Shown: in pieces, positions 50,583 through 59,621 of the stretch
Layout of the letters: every line of letters starts with the position of its first letter
Numbering within the stretch: position 1 is the stretch's first letter
Assembly: GCA_946539855.1 (NCBI GenBank)
Contig: CAMNHV010000001.1
Span: forward strand, 1-64,000
DNA: 64,000 bases
DNA from: CAG-791 sp002449595
GTDB taxonomy: Bacteria > Bacillota > Clostridia > Lachnospirales > Lachnospiraceae
Reading direction: 5' to 3'
Made by a program: the position numbers and the translations under genes
Notes under the pieces: generated by a model
What the model was told of the DNA's origin: nothing
Databases searched by the model: none
What the model saw: the letters and a program-made list of their open reading frames with translations, nothing else

Positions 50583-52670
50583 ATGCCCGATCTGACTGAT
50601 TTTACAAGTATGGAATTCTCCGTCGCCCGGGGTGAGGCGGCGTTCCCCATGACGAGGGGGAGTTTTGATTATACTGATAGCGTTTCCAGCCGGGAGAAGC
50701 TGAGAATTGTAGCCGGAAGCGCAGGCGCCGCAGCGGCGCTGCGCGCAGAGAAAGCAATTGCGGCCACAGAATCTGTAACTACCGCCGCCCTGGAGTATGC
50801 TTCCGGAGAGGCCGCCGGGACGATGACGGCGCGAAGGCTGGCGGAGGGAAAGACGCTGCTCTCCTTCCATCTTTCTGATACTTCTTGGAACAGATTCTAC
50901 CTGACTTTTAAGACAGCGCCGGAAGAGCACTACTACGGCTGCGGCGAGACTTTCTCAGAATTTGATTTGAAGGGGCAGCGCGTCCGGATCTGGGTCGCGG
51001 AGCACCAGAATCTCCGCCGCCTCGAGAAGAAGATGGCGCGCCTCGCAGCGCAGAACGCCGCGGGCTCGGGGGTTCAGCCGGCGGGAAGCGCCGCCCAAGA
51101 AGATAGAATCATAGATACCGCCGCCAGCCCGGAACCCGAGCCTGCAACCCCCGCCCTCCTCCCCTTCGAGGAGTACGAGTCCTACTACGCTCAGCCGACC
51201 TTCACTTCATCCGGCAAGTGGGCACTTCATGTGCGCGGGACTTCGTTCATGGCGTTTGACTTCCGAAAAGAAGGCCAGATCACGCTGGAACTGTGGCAGG
51301 ACGCGGAGATCCTGATGCTGGAGGCGGATAACTTCACGGAGCTCTCCCGGAAGCTTTCCGAAGAGCTGGGGACGGTACCCGAACTTCCGGACTGGGTGTT
51401 CGACGGCGTCATTCCCGGAATCCAGAAGGGTCCCGAAGTAATCGAGAAGAAGCTCGTCGCCTGCCGCGCGCACGGCGTCCCGGTCGCGGGAATCTGGTGC
51501 CAGGACTGGTGCGGCTGCCGCAGAACCGGCTTCGGCTACCAGGTGATGTGGAACTGGGAGTACGACCCCGCCCTCTACCCGGACCTGCCCGCGCGCATCG
51601 ACGAATGGAAGAAGCAGGGCGTCCGCTTCCTCGGATATATCAACCCCTTCCTCGCCATCGAGAAGGGCCTGTACCAGGAAGCCTCCGCGAAGGGCTATTG
51701 CGTCAAAGATCGTGAGGGAAAAGATTACCTCGTCACAATCACAACATTCCCCGCCGCGATGATCGACCTGTCGAACCCGGAAGCATACGAATGGTACAAG
51801 GAGGTCATCAAAAAGAACATGATCGGCATCGGCATGGGCGGCTGGATGGCAGATTTTGGGGAATATCTGCCGTGCGACGCCGTGCTTTATGACGGCTCCG
51901 ACCCGATGCTCGCACACAACAGCTGGCCGGCACGATGGGCGCAGCTGAACCGCGAAGCGCTCGAAGAGACCGGCACGCTGGGCGAGATATTCTTCTTCAC
52001 GCGGGCCGGCTCCGCCGGAACCATCCGCCACTCTACAATGATGTGGACCGGCGACCAGCACGTCGACTTGTCGATGGACGACGGTCCTGCATCCGTGATC
52101 CCTGCGACCTTATCGCTCGCAATGAGCGGCTACGGCTTCGCCCACTCCGACTTCGGAGGATACACGACAACAGAATTCATGACCAGAAGCCGCGAACTGC
52201 TCATGCGCTGGGAGGAGATGAATGTCTTCTCGCCGCTCATGCGCGGCCATGAAGGCAACCAGCCGGACCGCAACGTCCAGTTCGACGCAGATTCGGAGCT
52301 TCTGGATCATCTCGCACACTGCGCGCGAATCCACGTACACCTGAAGCCGTACTTGAAGGAGCTGATCCGCGAGGAGGCAGCTTCCGGCACACCAGTGATG
52401 CGACCGCTGTTCTATCACTACGACGAACCTTCAGCCTACACCGAGAAGTATGAATATCTTCTGGGAAGAGATCTCTTAGTTGCTCCAGTAGTCGAAAAGG
52501 GAGCAATCGACCGACAAGTATATCTTCCCAACGACAACTGGATCCACCTCTTCACCGGACAAAAATACAATGGGGGAATCGTCCGCGTGAAGGCACCCAC
52601 CGGCGAACCGCCGGTATTCATCAGAGAGAACAGTCCTTACTTCAACCTTCTCTCCAAGTGCATTCGCTGA
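50583..52670 (+). CDS. GH31 glycosidase, sulfoquinovosidase (YihQ)-like but without the sulfonate arginine
   Basis: 695 residues, intracellular. It follows E. coli YihQ closely: IWCQDWCGCRRTGFG, VMWNWEYDPALYPDL, nucleophile Asp424 in WMADFGEYLP, acid/base Asp491 in WTGDQHVD, and HSDFGGYTTT. With a constant offset of 19, the YihQ residues Gln288, Trp304 and Tyr508 are kept as Gln307, Trp323 and Tyr527, but Arg301 is Gln320. A Pro/Ala/Glu-rich insertion occupies residues 157-195. AAGGAGG lies about ten bases before the ATG. A GPH symporter gene follows. No sulfoglycolysis genes are in the window, so the true substrate may be a non-sulfonated alpha-glucoside or glucuronide-like compound. Confidence 0.85.
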   Translation: MPDLTDFTSMEFSVARGEAAFPMTRGSFDYTDSVSSREKLRIVAGSAGAAAALRAEKAIAATESVTTAALEYASGEAAGTMTARRLAEGKTLLSFHLSDTSWNRFYLTFKTAPEEHYYGCGETFSEFDLKGQRVRIWVAEHQNLRRLEKKMARLAAQNAAGSGVQPAGSAAQEDRIIDTAASPEPEPATPALLPFEEYESYYAQPTFTSSGKWALHVRGTSFMAFDFRKEGQITLELWQDAEILMLEADNFTELSRKLSEELGTVPELPDWVFDGVIPGIQKGPEVIEKKLVACRAHGVPVAGIWCQDWCGCRRTGFGYQVMWNWEYDPALYPDLPARIDEWKKQGVRFLGYINPFLAIEKGLYQEASAKGYCVKDREGKDYLVTITTFPAAMIDLSNPEAYEWYKEVIKKNMIGIGMGGWMADFGEYLPCDAVLYDGSDPMLAHNSWPARWAQLNREALEETGTLGEIFFFTRAGSAGTIRHSTMMWTGDQHVDLSMDDGPASVIPATLSLAMSGYGFAHSDFGGYTTTEFMTRSRELLMRWEEMNVFSPLMRGHEGNQPDRNVQFDADSELLDHLAHCARIHVHLKPYLKELIREEAASGTPVMRPLFYHYDEPSAYTEKYEYLLGRDLLVAPVVEKGAIDRQVYLPNDNWIHLFTGQKYNGGIVRVKAPTGEPPVFIRENSPYFNLLSKCIR

Positions 52671-52765
52671 TTGTCATACGCAATCGATGAATAATCAAGG
52701 ATGCGTATGACAAAATAGAAAAAATCATCATACAAATTCGACAAAATCCAAAGATGCGTATGACA
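52671..52765 (+). promoter_or_regulatory. Inverted and direct repeats between GH31 and symporter genes
   Basis: A perfect 12-bp inverted repeat starts right after the stop codon (TTGTCATACGCA 52671-52682, TGCGTATGACAA 52702-52713), and the right arm recurs at 52755-52765 (TGCGTATGACA). No T tract follows. Three copies of one 11-bp word upstream of a transporter gene look like operator sites; a terminator or RNA-stability role for the hairpin is the alternative. Confidence 0.55.
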
Positions 52766-52831
52766 CCACACGCAGAAAGGACACAATAAACAAGCAATAG
52801 TTGGGGAACTATAGCAAAAGGGGGTAGCAAC

Positions 52832-54223
52832 ATGAAGAAGGCACAAGAAACAACAACTGCGGGCGGAGCCGCAAAACTCCCCATCCGCAACTACGTCGGC
52901 TACGCGATGGGCGACATGGCGGGCGTCATCACGTTCGGGACGATCGGCTCGTTTCTGCAGATGTTCTACACGGATATTCTGCACATCTCGCTCGCGAGCA
53001 TCACGGTGCTGATGATGGTCTCGAGGATCTGGGACGCGATCAATGACCCGATGTGCGGCGCGCTCATCGACTCCAGAAAGCCCACGAAATACGGCCGCTT
53101 CCGCCCTTACGTCTTCTGGTTCTCGTTCCCGCTCGCAATCGCGTTCATCTTCACGTTCTGCAAGATCCCGGGCCTGTCGGAGCGCCAGTACCTGATCTAT
53201 GCCTACGTCACGTACATCATGTACGGCATGATGTACACCGCAGTGAACATCCCCTACGGCTCCATGGCTTCCGTCATGACGGGCGATCTCACGGAACGGT
53301 CGACCCTGTCCGTGATCCGCTCGCTCGGTGCCGGCTTCGGCACGGCGCTCAGCCAGATCCTGCTGCCGCTGTTCGTCTACTCGACGGCCGCAAGCGGCGC
53401 CAAGTACCTGGACCAGCACAAACTCTTCGTCGGCGTCGTCATCCTCGCGGCGTGCAGCCTCGTCATCTATTACCTGTTCTTCCGGCTGACCCGCGAATAC
53501 ATCGCGCCGCCCGCCGCCCAGGCCTCGGAGGGCCTCCTCGTGACGTTCGGCAAGCTGATGAAGAACCGCCCCTTCGTGACGCTGTGCCTCGCGTCCATGC
53601 TCCTGATCTCGGGCTCCATGTACACGCAGACGCTCTTCAACTACCTGTTCAAGAACTATTACGGCAAGCCCGGCCTGTTCTCGATGGTGACCATCGCGAC
53701 GTACCTCCCGATGCTCCTTCTGATGCCCTTCACCGGCAAACTGGTCCGCAGCTTCGGCAAAAAGAGCATCTGCTCCTTCGGCGCACTCCTCGCCGCCGTG
53801 TCCTTCCTCATCCTCTTCTTCATCAAGACCGCCAACCCGTACCTCTTCCTCGGCGTGGTGATCCTGAGCGGCTTCGGCCTGTGCTTCTTCACGCTGGAAG
53901 TCTGGGCAATGGTCACCGACGTCATCGACTACCACGAAAAACTCCACAGCCGCCGCGACGAAGGCACGACCTACGCGTGTTTCTCCTTCTTCCGCAAGCT
54001 CGGCCAGACCCTGGCCGGCATCGGCGCGTCGCTGGCCCTGGCCGCGATCGGATACAGCACGGCGGAAGGCGCCGTCGTCCAGGAGCAGGCCGTCAACCGC
54101 GGCATTTACAACATGGCGACCCTGATCCCCTTCGTCATGTACCTGTGCATGTTCCTGCTCCTCCAGTTCGGATATCCCCTGACGCGGGAGCGCGTGCTCC
54201 AGCTCAAAGCCGATCGCCAATAA
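52832..54223 (+). CDS. GPH family (MFS) glycoside-cation symporter
   Basis: 463 residues, twelve hydrophobic helices. IRNYVGYAMGDMAGVITFG and the motif DAINDPMCGALIDSRKPTKYGRFRPYV are hallmarks of glycoside-pentoside-hexuronide:cation symporters (melibiose, xyloside and YihO/YihP types). GGGGGTAGCAAC precedes the ATG. It follows the sulfoquinovosidase-like gene and very likely imports the glycoside that enzyme hydrolyses, possibly together with the other GH31. Confidence 0.93.
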   Translation: MKKAQETTTAGGAAKLPIRNYVGYAMGDMAGVITFGTIGSFLQMFYTDILHISLASITVLMMVSRIWDAINDPMCGALIDSRKPTKYGRFRPYVFWFSFPLAIAFIFTFCKIPGLSERQYLIYAYVTYIMYGMMYTAVNIPYGSMASVMTGDLTERSTLSVIRSLGAGFGTALSQILLPLFVYSTAASGAKYLDQHKLFVGVVILAACSLVIYYLFFRLTREYIAPPAAQASEGLLVTFGKLMKNRPFVTLCLASMLLISGSMYTQTLFNYLFKNYYGKPGLFSMVTIATYLPMLLLMPFTGKLVRSFGKKSICSFGALLAAVSFLILFFIKTANPYLFLGVVILSGFGLCFFTLEVWAMVTDVIDYHEKLHSRRDEGTTYACFSFFRKLGQTLAGIGASLALAAIGYSTAEGAVVQEQAVNRGIYNMATLIPFVMYLCMFLLLQFGYPLTRERVLQLKADRQ

Positions 54224-54337
54224 TCAGAGAAAAGAATCTTGCAAATTTCCCAAGATCCTGCGCGCCTTCTCTTACATCATTATATATGGATGACGCCGCG
54301 AAATGACACACGCTTTTTGCGCAACAACCGCTGATTT

Positions 54338-55024
54338 TCAGAAGAAAAACCTTTTCTTAAGCGTGCCCCGCAGCGCAGGGATCATGCCCGCCAGCAGGAG
54401 GAAGCCGCCCGCCACGGCGGCCCCGATCAGCGAGTAGAGGCTCCACTGGAACATCGGCGTGCCAAAGGTCAGGTGCTGGAAGAACTCGATGAGGACCGTG
54501 AAGCCGCCCAGGCCCAGCAGGCAGCCGCCCAGGATGAAGGCCCGCCCGCCGCGCACGTGCTTCAGCAGGCAGGCGACGGCGGTGAACAGCACGCAGCTGA
54601 TGAGGATCACGGGAAACGCGAAGCTCATGAACCAGCGGCCGCCGGTCTTCAGGCAGATGTACAGGACGTACAGGGCCGCCGCGGCGTGGTCGACCGGGAT
54701 GAAGACCTCGATGAGGGGGTGCCGGAACCAGCACGGCAGAATTGCAATACAGTAGAAAAGCATTATGCCGCCAATCACATACCCTCCCCAGCGAAGTTCT
54801 CCGTACAGCCGGAAGCAGATGGTAAGGATCACCGCGATCGCGAGGACGCTGATCACGGTCATCGCGACGGCGAACGGGAGCGCCGACTCCTTTTGGGCGC
54901 GGGGGTAGTGATCCGGATAACCGTGCTCCTGCGCGGGCTCCCCGGGGTTCCACACCGGTGTGTCGCAAAGCGGACAGCGGCTCACGCCGTCCTGCAGCCT
55001 GACGCCGCATTTTACACAGTACAT
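54338..55024 (-). CDS. Zinc-ribbon membrane protein (DUF6320-like)
   Basis: 228 residues: an N-terminal zinc ribbon (YCVKCGVRLQDGVSRCPLCDTPV) followed by about six hydrophobic helices (FAVAMTVISVLAIAVILTICF, VIGGIMLFYCIAILPCWF and others) and a basic tail. ATG 55024 has AGGAGGAGCGACGAATC upstream and lies inside the last codons of the acyltransferase gene (13-bp overlap), so the two are made together. This pairing is, to my knowledge, recurrent in Clostridia, which supports a joint role in acylating or exporting a surface compound. Confidence 0.8.
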   Translation of the reverse strand: MYCVKCGVRLQDGVSRCPLCDTPVWNPGEPAQEHGYPDHYPRAQKESALPFAVAMTVISVLAIAVILTICFRLYGELRWGGYVIGGIMLFYCIAILPCWFRHPLIEVFIPVDHAAAALYVLYICLKTGGRWFMSFAFPVILISCVLFTAVACLLKHVRGGRAFILGGCLLGLGGFTVLIEFFQHLTFGTPMFQWSLYSLIGAAVAGGFLLLAGMIPALRGTLKKRFFF

Positions 55025-56301
55025 GATTCGTCGCTCCTCCTGTTGCTTTCGATGTCCACGGGTATGCCGAGCTCCACCAGGCGAGAGAAAAAGCGCCGCT
55101 CCAGCTCGGACTCGCGGGTATTGCGGATCATGTTGATATATGTTTTTCCGCCGCAGCTGAGTATTGCGCAGTTGTTGGGGTAGCTGCGCTGCGGCCCGAT
55201 GATGAACTCCATCCGCGTCACGTAGGGGTCCATGACTGCCGGCAGCGGCAGCCCGGTGATGTTTGAGATCGTGAGGCTGCCGCCGCGTTCCCCGATGCGC
55301 CGGTACACAAGATCCATTGCGAAATTCTTTATGAAAACAGGCGCGAGACGCAGGGGGACGATCTGCTGCGGCTGCACGTTGGCGGCGATCATGCCCGCCA
55401 TGTTCTGCCGCGTGGCGCCGGCGCCGAGCTGGTGCCAGATCGCGCTGCACAGTTCCTCAAGCGTGTAGTCCCCGTAGCGCGGGTCCGCGCCGACGTTCAG
55501 AACGAGCGAAAAATTGCGCAGCGTCCTGCTGCCGAACAGCCGCCGCAGGTCGATCGGGATCGTGACCTTTGCGACGCGCTGCCGCTTCCGCGGGAGACGG
55601 GCGTCCTGCATGGCGATGATGCTTTCCACCATCACGGCTGCGATGAAGGCGGTCACCGTCACCTTATAACGGTGCGCCGCATCCAGCAGGTCCTGCGTGG
55701 CGACGATGCCCGTGGTGAGCGTCCGAAATCCTCTGCGCTCCGGCGTGCCGCGCAGGCGGAAGGATTTCTCCTCCCGGCGGGCCGCGGCGACCTCCGCCGC
55801 GTTCTTCAGGAAGCTGTCCTCCAGTTCTTCCGGGGCCGGCGCCTGATTCAGGTCCAGAAGCAGGCCCTCGCGCGGGATCTCGATCCCGTACTTCAGCTCC
55901 AGGTAGTGCGCCGTCAGATTGCAGAGAAACACGCTCCCGCCGTGCCCGTCCGTCACCGCGTGGAAGCACTCCACGGCGATGCGGTTGTTGTAATACAGGA
56001 CGCGGAGGCAGTTCCTGCGCAGCTCGCGCCGACCCATGAACGTGAGCGGGTAAGCGTAGTCCTGCTGCACCTCCAGGCGGCGGCTGCTCTCCTCCAGGTA
56101 ATACCAGAAGAAGCCCTTTCTGAGCGTCACGAAAAAGGACGGAAACCGCCGCCTCATGTCATCCACGGCGCGCTGCAGGACTTCCGGGTCGACCGGGTCC
56201 CTGAGCGTCGCGGAGACGCGGAACGCATTGCTCCAGTCCCTTCGCGCGATCGCGGGGAAAATCAGTGCCGCCGTGTCCAGGCGATACCATTTCTTCTGCA
56301 T
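55012..56301 (-). CDS. Condensation-fold acyltransferase (alcohol acetyltransferase-like)
   Basis: 429 residues. The catalytic HxxxDG motif of the CoA-dependent/condensation superfamily is HAVTDG (His114, Asp118, Gly119). The start MQKKWYRLDTAALIFPAIA resembles alcohol acetyltransferase-like proteins, and the second half contains VAKVTIPIDLRRLFGSRTLRNF, matching the structural motif before the solvent channel. No carrier-protein or adenylation domain is nearby, so non-ribosomal synthesis is unlikely. GAGGA lies twelve bases before ATG 56301. It overlaps the membrane zinc-ribbon gene. Acyl donor and acceptor are unknown. Confidence 0.8.
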   Translation of the reverse strand: MQKKWYRLDTAALIFPAIARRDWSNAFRVSATLRDPVDPEVLQRAVDDMRRRFPSFFVTLRKGFFWYYLEESSRRLEVQQDYAYPLTFMGRRELRRNCLRVLYYNNRIAVECFHAVTDGHGGSVFLCNLTAHYLELKYGIEIPREGLLLDLNQAPAPEELEDSFLKNAAEVAAARREEKSFRLRGTPERRGFRTLTTGIVATQDLLDAAHRYKVTVTAFIAAVMVESIIAMQDARLPRKRQRVAKVTIPIDLRRLFGSRTLRNFSLVLNVGADPRYGDYTLEELCSAIWHQLGAGATRQNMAGMIAANVQPQQIVPLRLAPVFIKNFAMDLVYRRIGERGGSLTISNITGLPLPAVMDPYVTRMEFIIGPQRSYPNNCAILSCGGKTYINMIRNTRESELERRFFSRLVELGIPVDIESNRRSDESCTV

Positions 56302-56444
56302 GAAATATCTAATCCTCTGTGTTTTTGCTGGCGGAATTTGCTGCTATCTGCCTGCTTTTGCTTGCGTCTTTAACTTCGGTAAGCAAAGCCTTTTTGTTGT
56401 TGCCATCTGCTTCTCTGCTGCGACTTGGGTGCGGAATCTTGGTT

Positions 56445-57065
56445 TTATTTTTGCTTATCATTACTGCTATCCCGCACAATTCTGTCGATGGTCTCCCAGT
56501 CCGCGCAGCGGCGGAAGTTGCCGCTGGGGAACTCGCACGCGCGGTTCCACGGGCGGTCGTAGACCAGGACCTGCAAGTCGGGCAGATGCCCGAAGAACTG
56601 GAACGCGGCCGGGGAGTCCTCGACGGCGTAATCAAAGTGCATTTTGAGATAATCCTCGATTTCGAGGCAGTAATCCTTTTCACTGGAAAAGCCGGCACGG
56701 CCGTACTTGTTGAGGCAGTAGAGCTTCACCTGGTCCAGTCCGTGGGCGTCGAGCCAGGCGCGCGACGGCTCGTAGGCGCCGGCCGGGCGGCCCGTGATGA
56801 TGCGGACGTCGTGCCCGGCGGCGATCCAACTGCGGACCGTGTCCGATGCGCCCGGCGCTTCCTCGTACGACAGCAGGACTTCGGGCTTGTGGCCTTCGAT
56901 CATCAGCTGCTCGTACTGTTCGTCGGTCAGGGAGTAGGATTTTTTGAGGTTGAAGTATTTGATCTTTTCGTACGGCACGTCGGTTCCGTACAGCTTCTTC
57001 ACCAGTCCGCAGAAGTTCCTCGCGGTCTCGCAGAGGCAGTCGTCGAAGTCGATGTATATGTTCAT
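56445..57065 (-). CDS. HAD-type 5'(3')-nucleotidase-like protein
   Basis: 206 residues. MNIYIDFDDCLCETARNF gives motif I (Asp6, Asp8); motif II is VRIITGRPAG; motif III/IV lies in DYAVEDSPAAFQFF. This pattern fits the small 5' nucleotidase, deoxy type C group. Start ATG 57065 has GAGGA upstream; the frame extends 45 codons further without a site. It stands just upstream of the acyltransferase gene on the same strand with 143 bp between. Confidence 0.82.
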   Translation of the reverse strand: MNIYIDFDDCLCETARNFCGLVKKLYGTDVPYEKIKYFNLKKSYSLTDEQYEQLMIEGHKPEVLLSYEEAPGASDTVRSWIAAGHDVRIITGRPAGAYEPSRAWLDAHGLDQVKLYCLNKYGRAGFSSEKDYCLEIEDYLKMHFDYAVEDSPAAFQFFGHLPDLQVLVYDRPWNRACEFPSGNFRRCADWETIDRIVRDSSNDKQK

Positions 57066-57170
57066 ATTATGATTCCTCGCTGAGGCGGATTCGGGAATGT
57101 GATTTTGCCGAATGTGGCGTTCGGTGCGGCTTGTGGGTGCTGGCTTCCGGATTTCTTGTGTGACGGGAGT

Positions 57171-57238
57171 TCGCCCGTTAGCCGTACTTATCATTGTCAT
57201 AATGTGACGATGGTCGCCCGTTAGCCGTACTTATCATT
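57171..57238. repeat. 25-bp direct repeat upstream of the nucleotidase-like gene
   Basis: Two identical 25-bp copies (57171-57195 and 57214-57238) beginning TCGCCCGTTAGCCG and ending ACTTATCATT, separated by 18 bp. They lie about 105-175 bp upstream of the nucleotidase-like gene, in its promoter region, and before hairpin array 2. Confidence 0.85.
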
Positions 57239-57305
57239 TTAGTATATTCGGGGCGCCCTCGAAAGACGCTGTTTCTCCGCCGGAACAATGTGGTGGCGGG
57301 GTGTG

Positions 57306-57903
57306 TCAATGGCTTGTCAAAACAAGACTTCTTTTTGACTCTCTATTGAAAAACACGTGCCCTGGGTCAATAGCTTGTCAAAAATAGACTTCTTTTTGAC
57401 TCTCTATTGAAAAACACAAGCCCTGGGCCAATGGCTTGTCAAAACAAGACTTCTTTTTGACTCTCTATTGAAAAATACTTGCTCTGGGTCAATGGCTTGT
57501 CAAAAATAGACTTCTTTTTGACTCTCCATTGAAAAATCACGGCGCTGGTTCAATAGCGTTTCAAAGGAAGCCTTATTTTTGACTCTCTATTGAAAAATAC
57601 TTGCCCTGGGTCAATAGCTTGTCAAAAATAGACTTCTTTTTGACTCTCTATTGAAAAATACAAGCCCTGGGTCAATAGCTTGTCAAAAATAGACTTCTTT
57701 TTGACTCTCTATTGAAAAATATGAGCCCTGGGCCAATGGCTTGTCAAAAATAGACTTCTTTTTGACTCTCTATTGAAAAACACGAGCCCTGGGTCAATGG
57801 CTTGTCAAAAATAGACTTCTTTTTGACGCGCCATTGAAAAAACGAGGACATGTGTCAATAGATTTTCAAAAGAAGACTTGTTTTTGACACGCCATTGAAA
57901 AGC
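57306..57903 (-). repeat. Hairpin-repeat array 2 (ten units of about 60 bp)
   Basis: Ten tandem units with a period of 60-61 bp from 57306, reading on the plus strand TCAATGGCTTGTCAAAA, a 9-base centre (ATAGACTTC), TTTTTGACTCTCTATTGA, then a linker such as AAAACACGAGCCCTGGG. This is the reverse complement of the array 1 unit. Units 2, 6, 7 and 8 are nearly identical; unit 5 and the last two are diverged, so the inner units are youngest. No gene is seen here. It lies between the nucleotidase-like gene and the terminator of the lipoprotein gene at 58002. Confidence 0.93.
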
Positions 57904-57919
57904 CGAGGGCGCGTCTAAA

Positions 57920-57964
57920 ATCAAAAAGCCGCGGTCACCTGGATCGCAGGTGCCGCAGCTTTTC
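57920..57964 (-). terminator. Terminator-like hairpin of the 58002 lipoprotein gene
   Basis: Minus-strand imperfect stem (AAAGCTGCGG...CCGCGGCTTT with ACCT/AGGT inside, 57924-57964) followed by TTGATTTT. It ends the lipoprotein transcript before array 2. Confidence 0.75.
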
Positions 57965-58001
57965 TAAAATCAATATTAAGAATATTTCTTAGGCAGGCAT
58001 T

Positions 58002-59621
58002 TTACCACCCCGTGCCGAAGTCAGTAATAACATACTTCGGATCCTCCGACTCCGGATTCGGGCGCAGCACGCCAAGCCTTCCGATGCCGGTGACCCAGCC
58101 GGACTTTTCGTCGAATTCGCCGTTGGGGATCATGAGCATGTTGACGTCCGCGTCCTTCGCGGGGTGGAGCTCGATGGTGGCCTCGAACGCGACCTCGTTC
58201 ATGCCGAGGTTCATGGAGGCGACCGGGTCAAATGCCTTCTCGTCTTCCGCGGAGTAGACCTTGTCGAGGGTGATCTTCATGTCGTCGATCTGGTCGCCGT
58301 ACACTTCCTTCAGCTTGGCTTCGAGCGCGGTGACGATCTGGGCCTTCGCCTCCTCGAGGTTGTCCTTCAGCGGGATGTTGCTGCCGGCGGTGCCGGTCTG
58401 CTCGCTCTTCGGGACGTCTTCCGTGAAAGCAGCCTTGATGAAGGTGGTGACGTTTTCCTGCTTGTCGACTTCGTAGTCAGTCCAGTAAAGCTCCTGCGCA
58501 TCCGCATCATAGTTGAGGAGGCCGGAACCGCTCTCGTACTGGACGTCGTCCGTAAAGTCATCGCCCTCGAAAGTGCGGATCACATATCTGCAGTTGTCGT
58601 AATACAGGGAGCCGTCATCCTGGAGGCGCGCCCGCATGTCGTAGACGTCCTTCTGGGGAAGATCCTCTCTCCAGGTGATCTCGATGTCGTACCAGCCCTC
58701 TTCGTCGGTGGGGTCGATCTGAAGGACGATGCGCTCGGCAGACTTTTCGGCCCATGTGCCGGCATAGGTGTCTGCGGACTCCGCACCTTCCTTAATGAAG
58801 GTGAGCCACTCGCCGTCATTGTTCAGCATCAGGGAGTCGCCCTCGATGGTGTACTCGCGCGCGCCGCTGCCGTCCGCCGCGGTCAGCTCGATGGAACCCC
58901 AGAGGACGTCGATGTCCTTGTCCAGGGAGATCACGCCGGTGTGGTCCTCGTTCAGGGTGACGCTGTAGTCGCCGCCCTCCTGGACATACTTGCCAGGGAT
59001 GTAGTCGTACATTGTCTGGGGCTCAAAGTTTTCGTACTTGACGGAGTTGAGCAGCTCAGAAAGCTCATCCGTCGCCGGAATGTCGATGGCGTCGTCGCCG
59101 CTCAGGTGCGCGGTGATCTCATACAGGAGCACGCCGCCGTTGTACTCGCCCGCGATCGCGGACTGCATGAGACCGGAGCCTTCCTCCGTGTACTCGAGCG
59201 TTCTCCAGTAGCCCCACTTATCGGACGTTCCGGGGAAGATGCCTTCCGTGCGGCGGATGTTTTCGGGGTCGCCCCACGGCTCGGTGACTTCGTACAGCGC
59301 TTCTTCCGGCTGCTTGTCAGTGATATAGCTGACCATCAGCATGTTCGTGCCCGCGGACTCGCCCTGGTAGACGAAGCTCGTCATGTCCTCGCCCTCATTG
59401 ACGGCAAACTTCGCGGGATCGTAGGTCATAGACCAGCCGCGGTCGCTCGTGTAGACTTCCGTGGCGGCTTCGGCTTCCTCTTCGCCTGACGCCTCTTCGC
59501 TCGTCGCCTCAGCTTCTTCGGTCACTTCTGCAGGCTGCGCCGCGGGGGCAGCAGTACCGCAGGCCGTAACAGCGGAAACTGCCAGCGCCGCGCATAAAAT
59601 TGCAACTAAGTGCTTCTTCAT
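58002..59621 (-). CDS. Large secreted lipoprotein of unknown function
   Basis: 539 residues. MKKHLVAILCAALAVSAVTAC is a lipoprotein signal; a Glu/Ala-rich linker follows, then several beta-rich modules: TSDRGWSMTYDPAKFAVNEG (a PsbP/DUF-like start), TMYDYIPGKYVQEGGDYSVTLNEDHTG (lipocalin-like) and a C-terminal region from LEEAKAQIVTALEAKLKEVYG. No catalytic pattern is visible. GGAGGAATAC precedes ATG 59621. It is flanked by hairpin arrays 2 and 3 in opposite orientation. Confidence 0.75.
   Translation of the reverse strand: MKKHLVAILCAALAVSAVTACGTAAPAAQPAEVTEEAEATSEEASGEEEAEAATEVYTSDRGWSMTYDPAKFAVNEGEDMTSFVYQGESAGTNMLMVSYITDKQPEEALYEVTEPWGDPENIRRTEGIFPGTSDKWGYWRTLEYTEEGSGLMQSAIAGEYNGGVLLYEITAHLSGDDAIDIPATDELSELLNSVKYENFEPQTMYDYIPGKYVQEGGDYSVTLNEDHTGVISLDKDIDVLWGSIELTAADGSGAREYTIEGDSLMLNNDGEWLTFIKEGAESADTYAGTWAEKSAERIVLQIDPTDEEGWYDIEITWREDLPQKDVYDMRARLQDDGSLYYDNCRYVIRTFEGDDFTDDVQYESGSGLLNYDADAQELYWTDYEVDKQENVTTFIKAAFTEDVPKSEQTGTAGSNIPLKDNLEEAKAQIVTALEAKLKEVYGDQIDDMKITLDKVYSAEDEKAFDPVASMNLGMNEVAFEATIELHPAKDADVNMLMIPNGEFDEKSGWVTGIGRLGVLRPNPESEDPKYVITDFGTGW

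Noticed and set aside
50583..54223. Complete sulfoglycolysis locus
   Set aside because: Only a YihQ-like hydrolase and a GPH symporter are present. No sulfofructose kinase, aldolase, transaldolase or isomerase was found, and the sulfonate arginine is missing.
55012..56301. Non-ribosomal peptide synthetase fragment
   Set aside because: The HxxxDG motif belongs to the condensation superfamily, but length and N-terminus fit stand-alone acyltransferases and no carrier or adenylation domains lie nearby.
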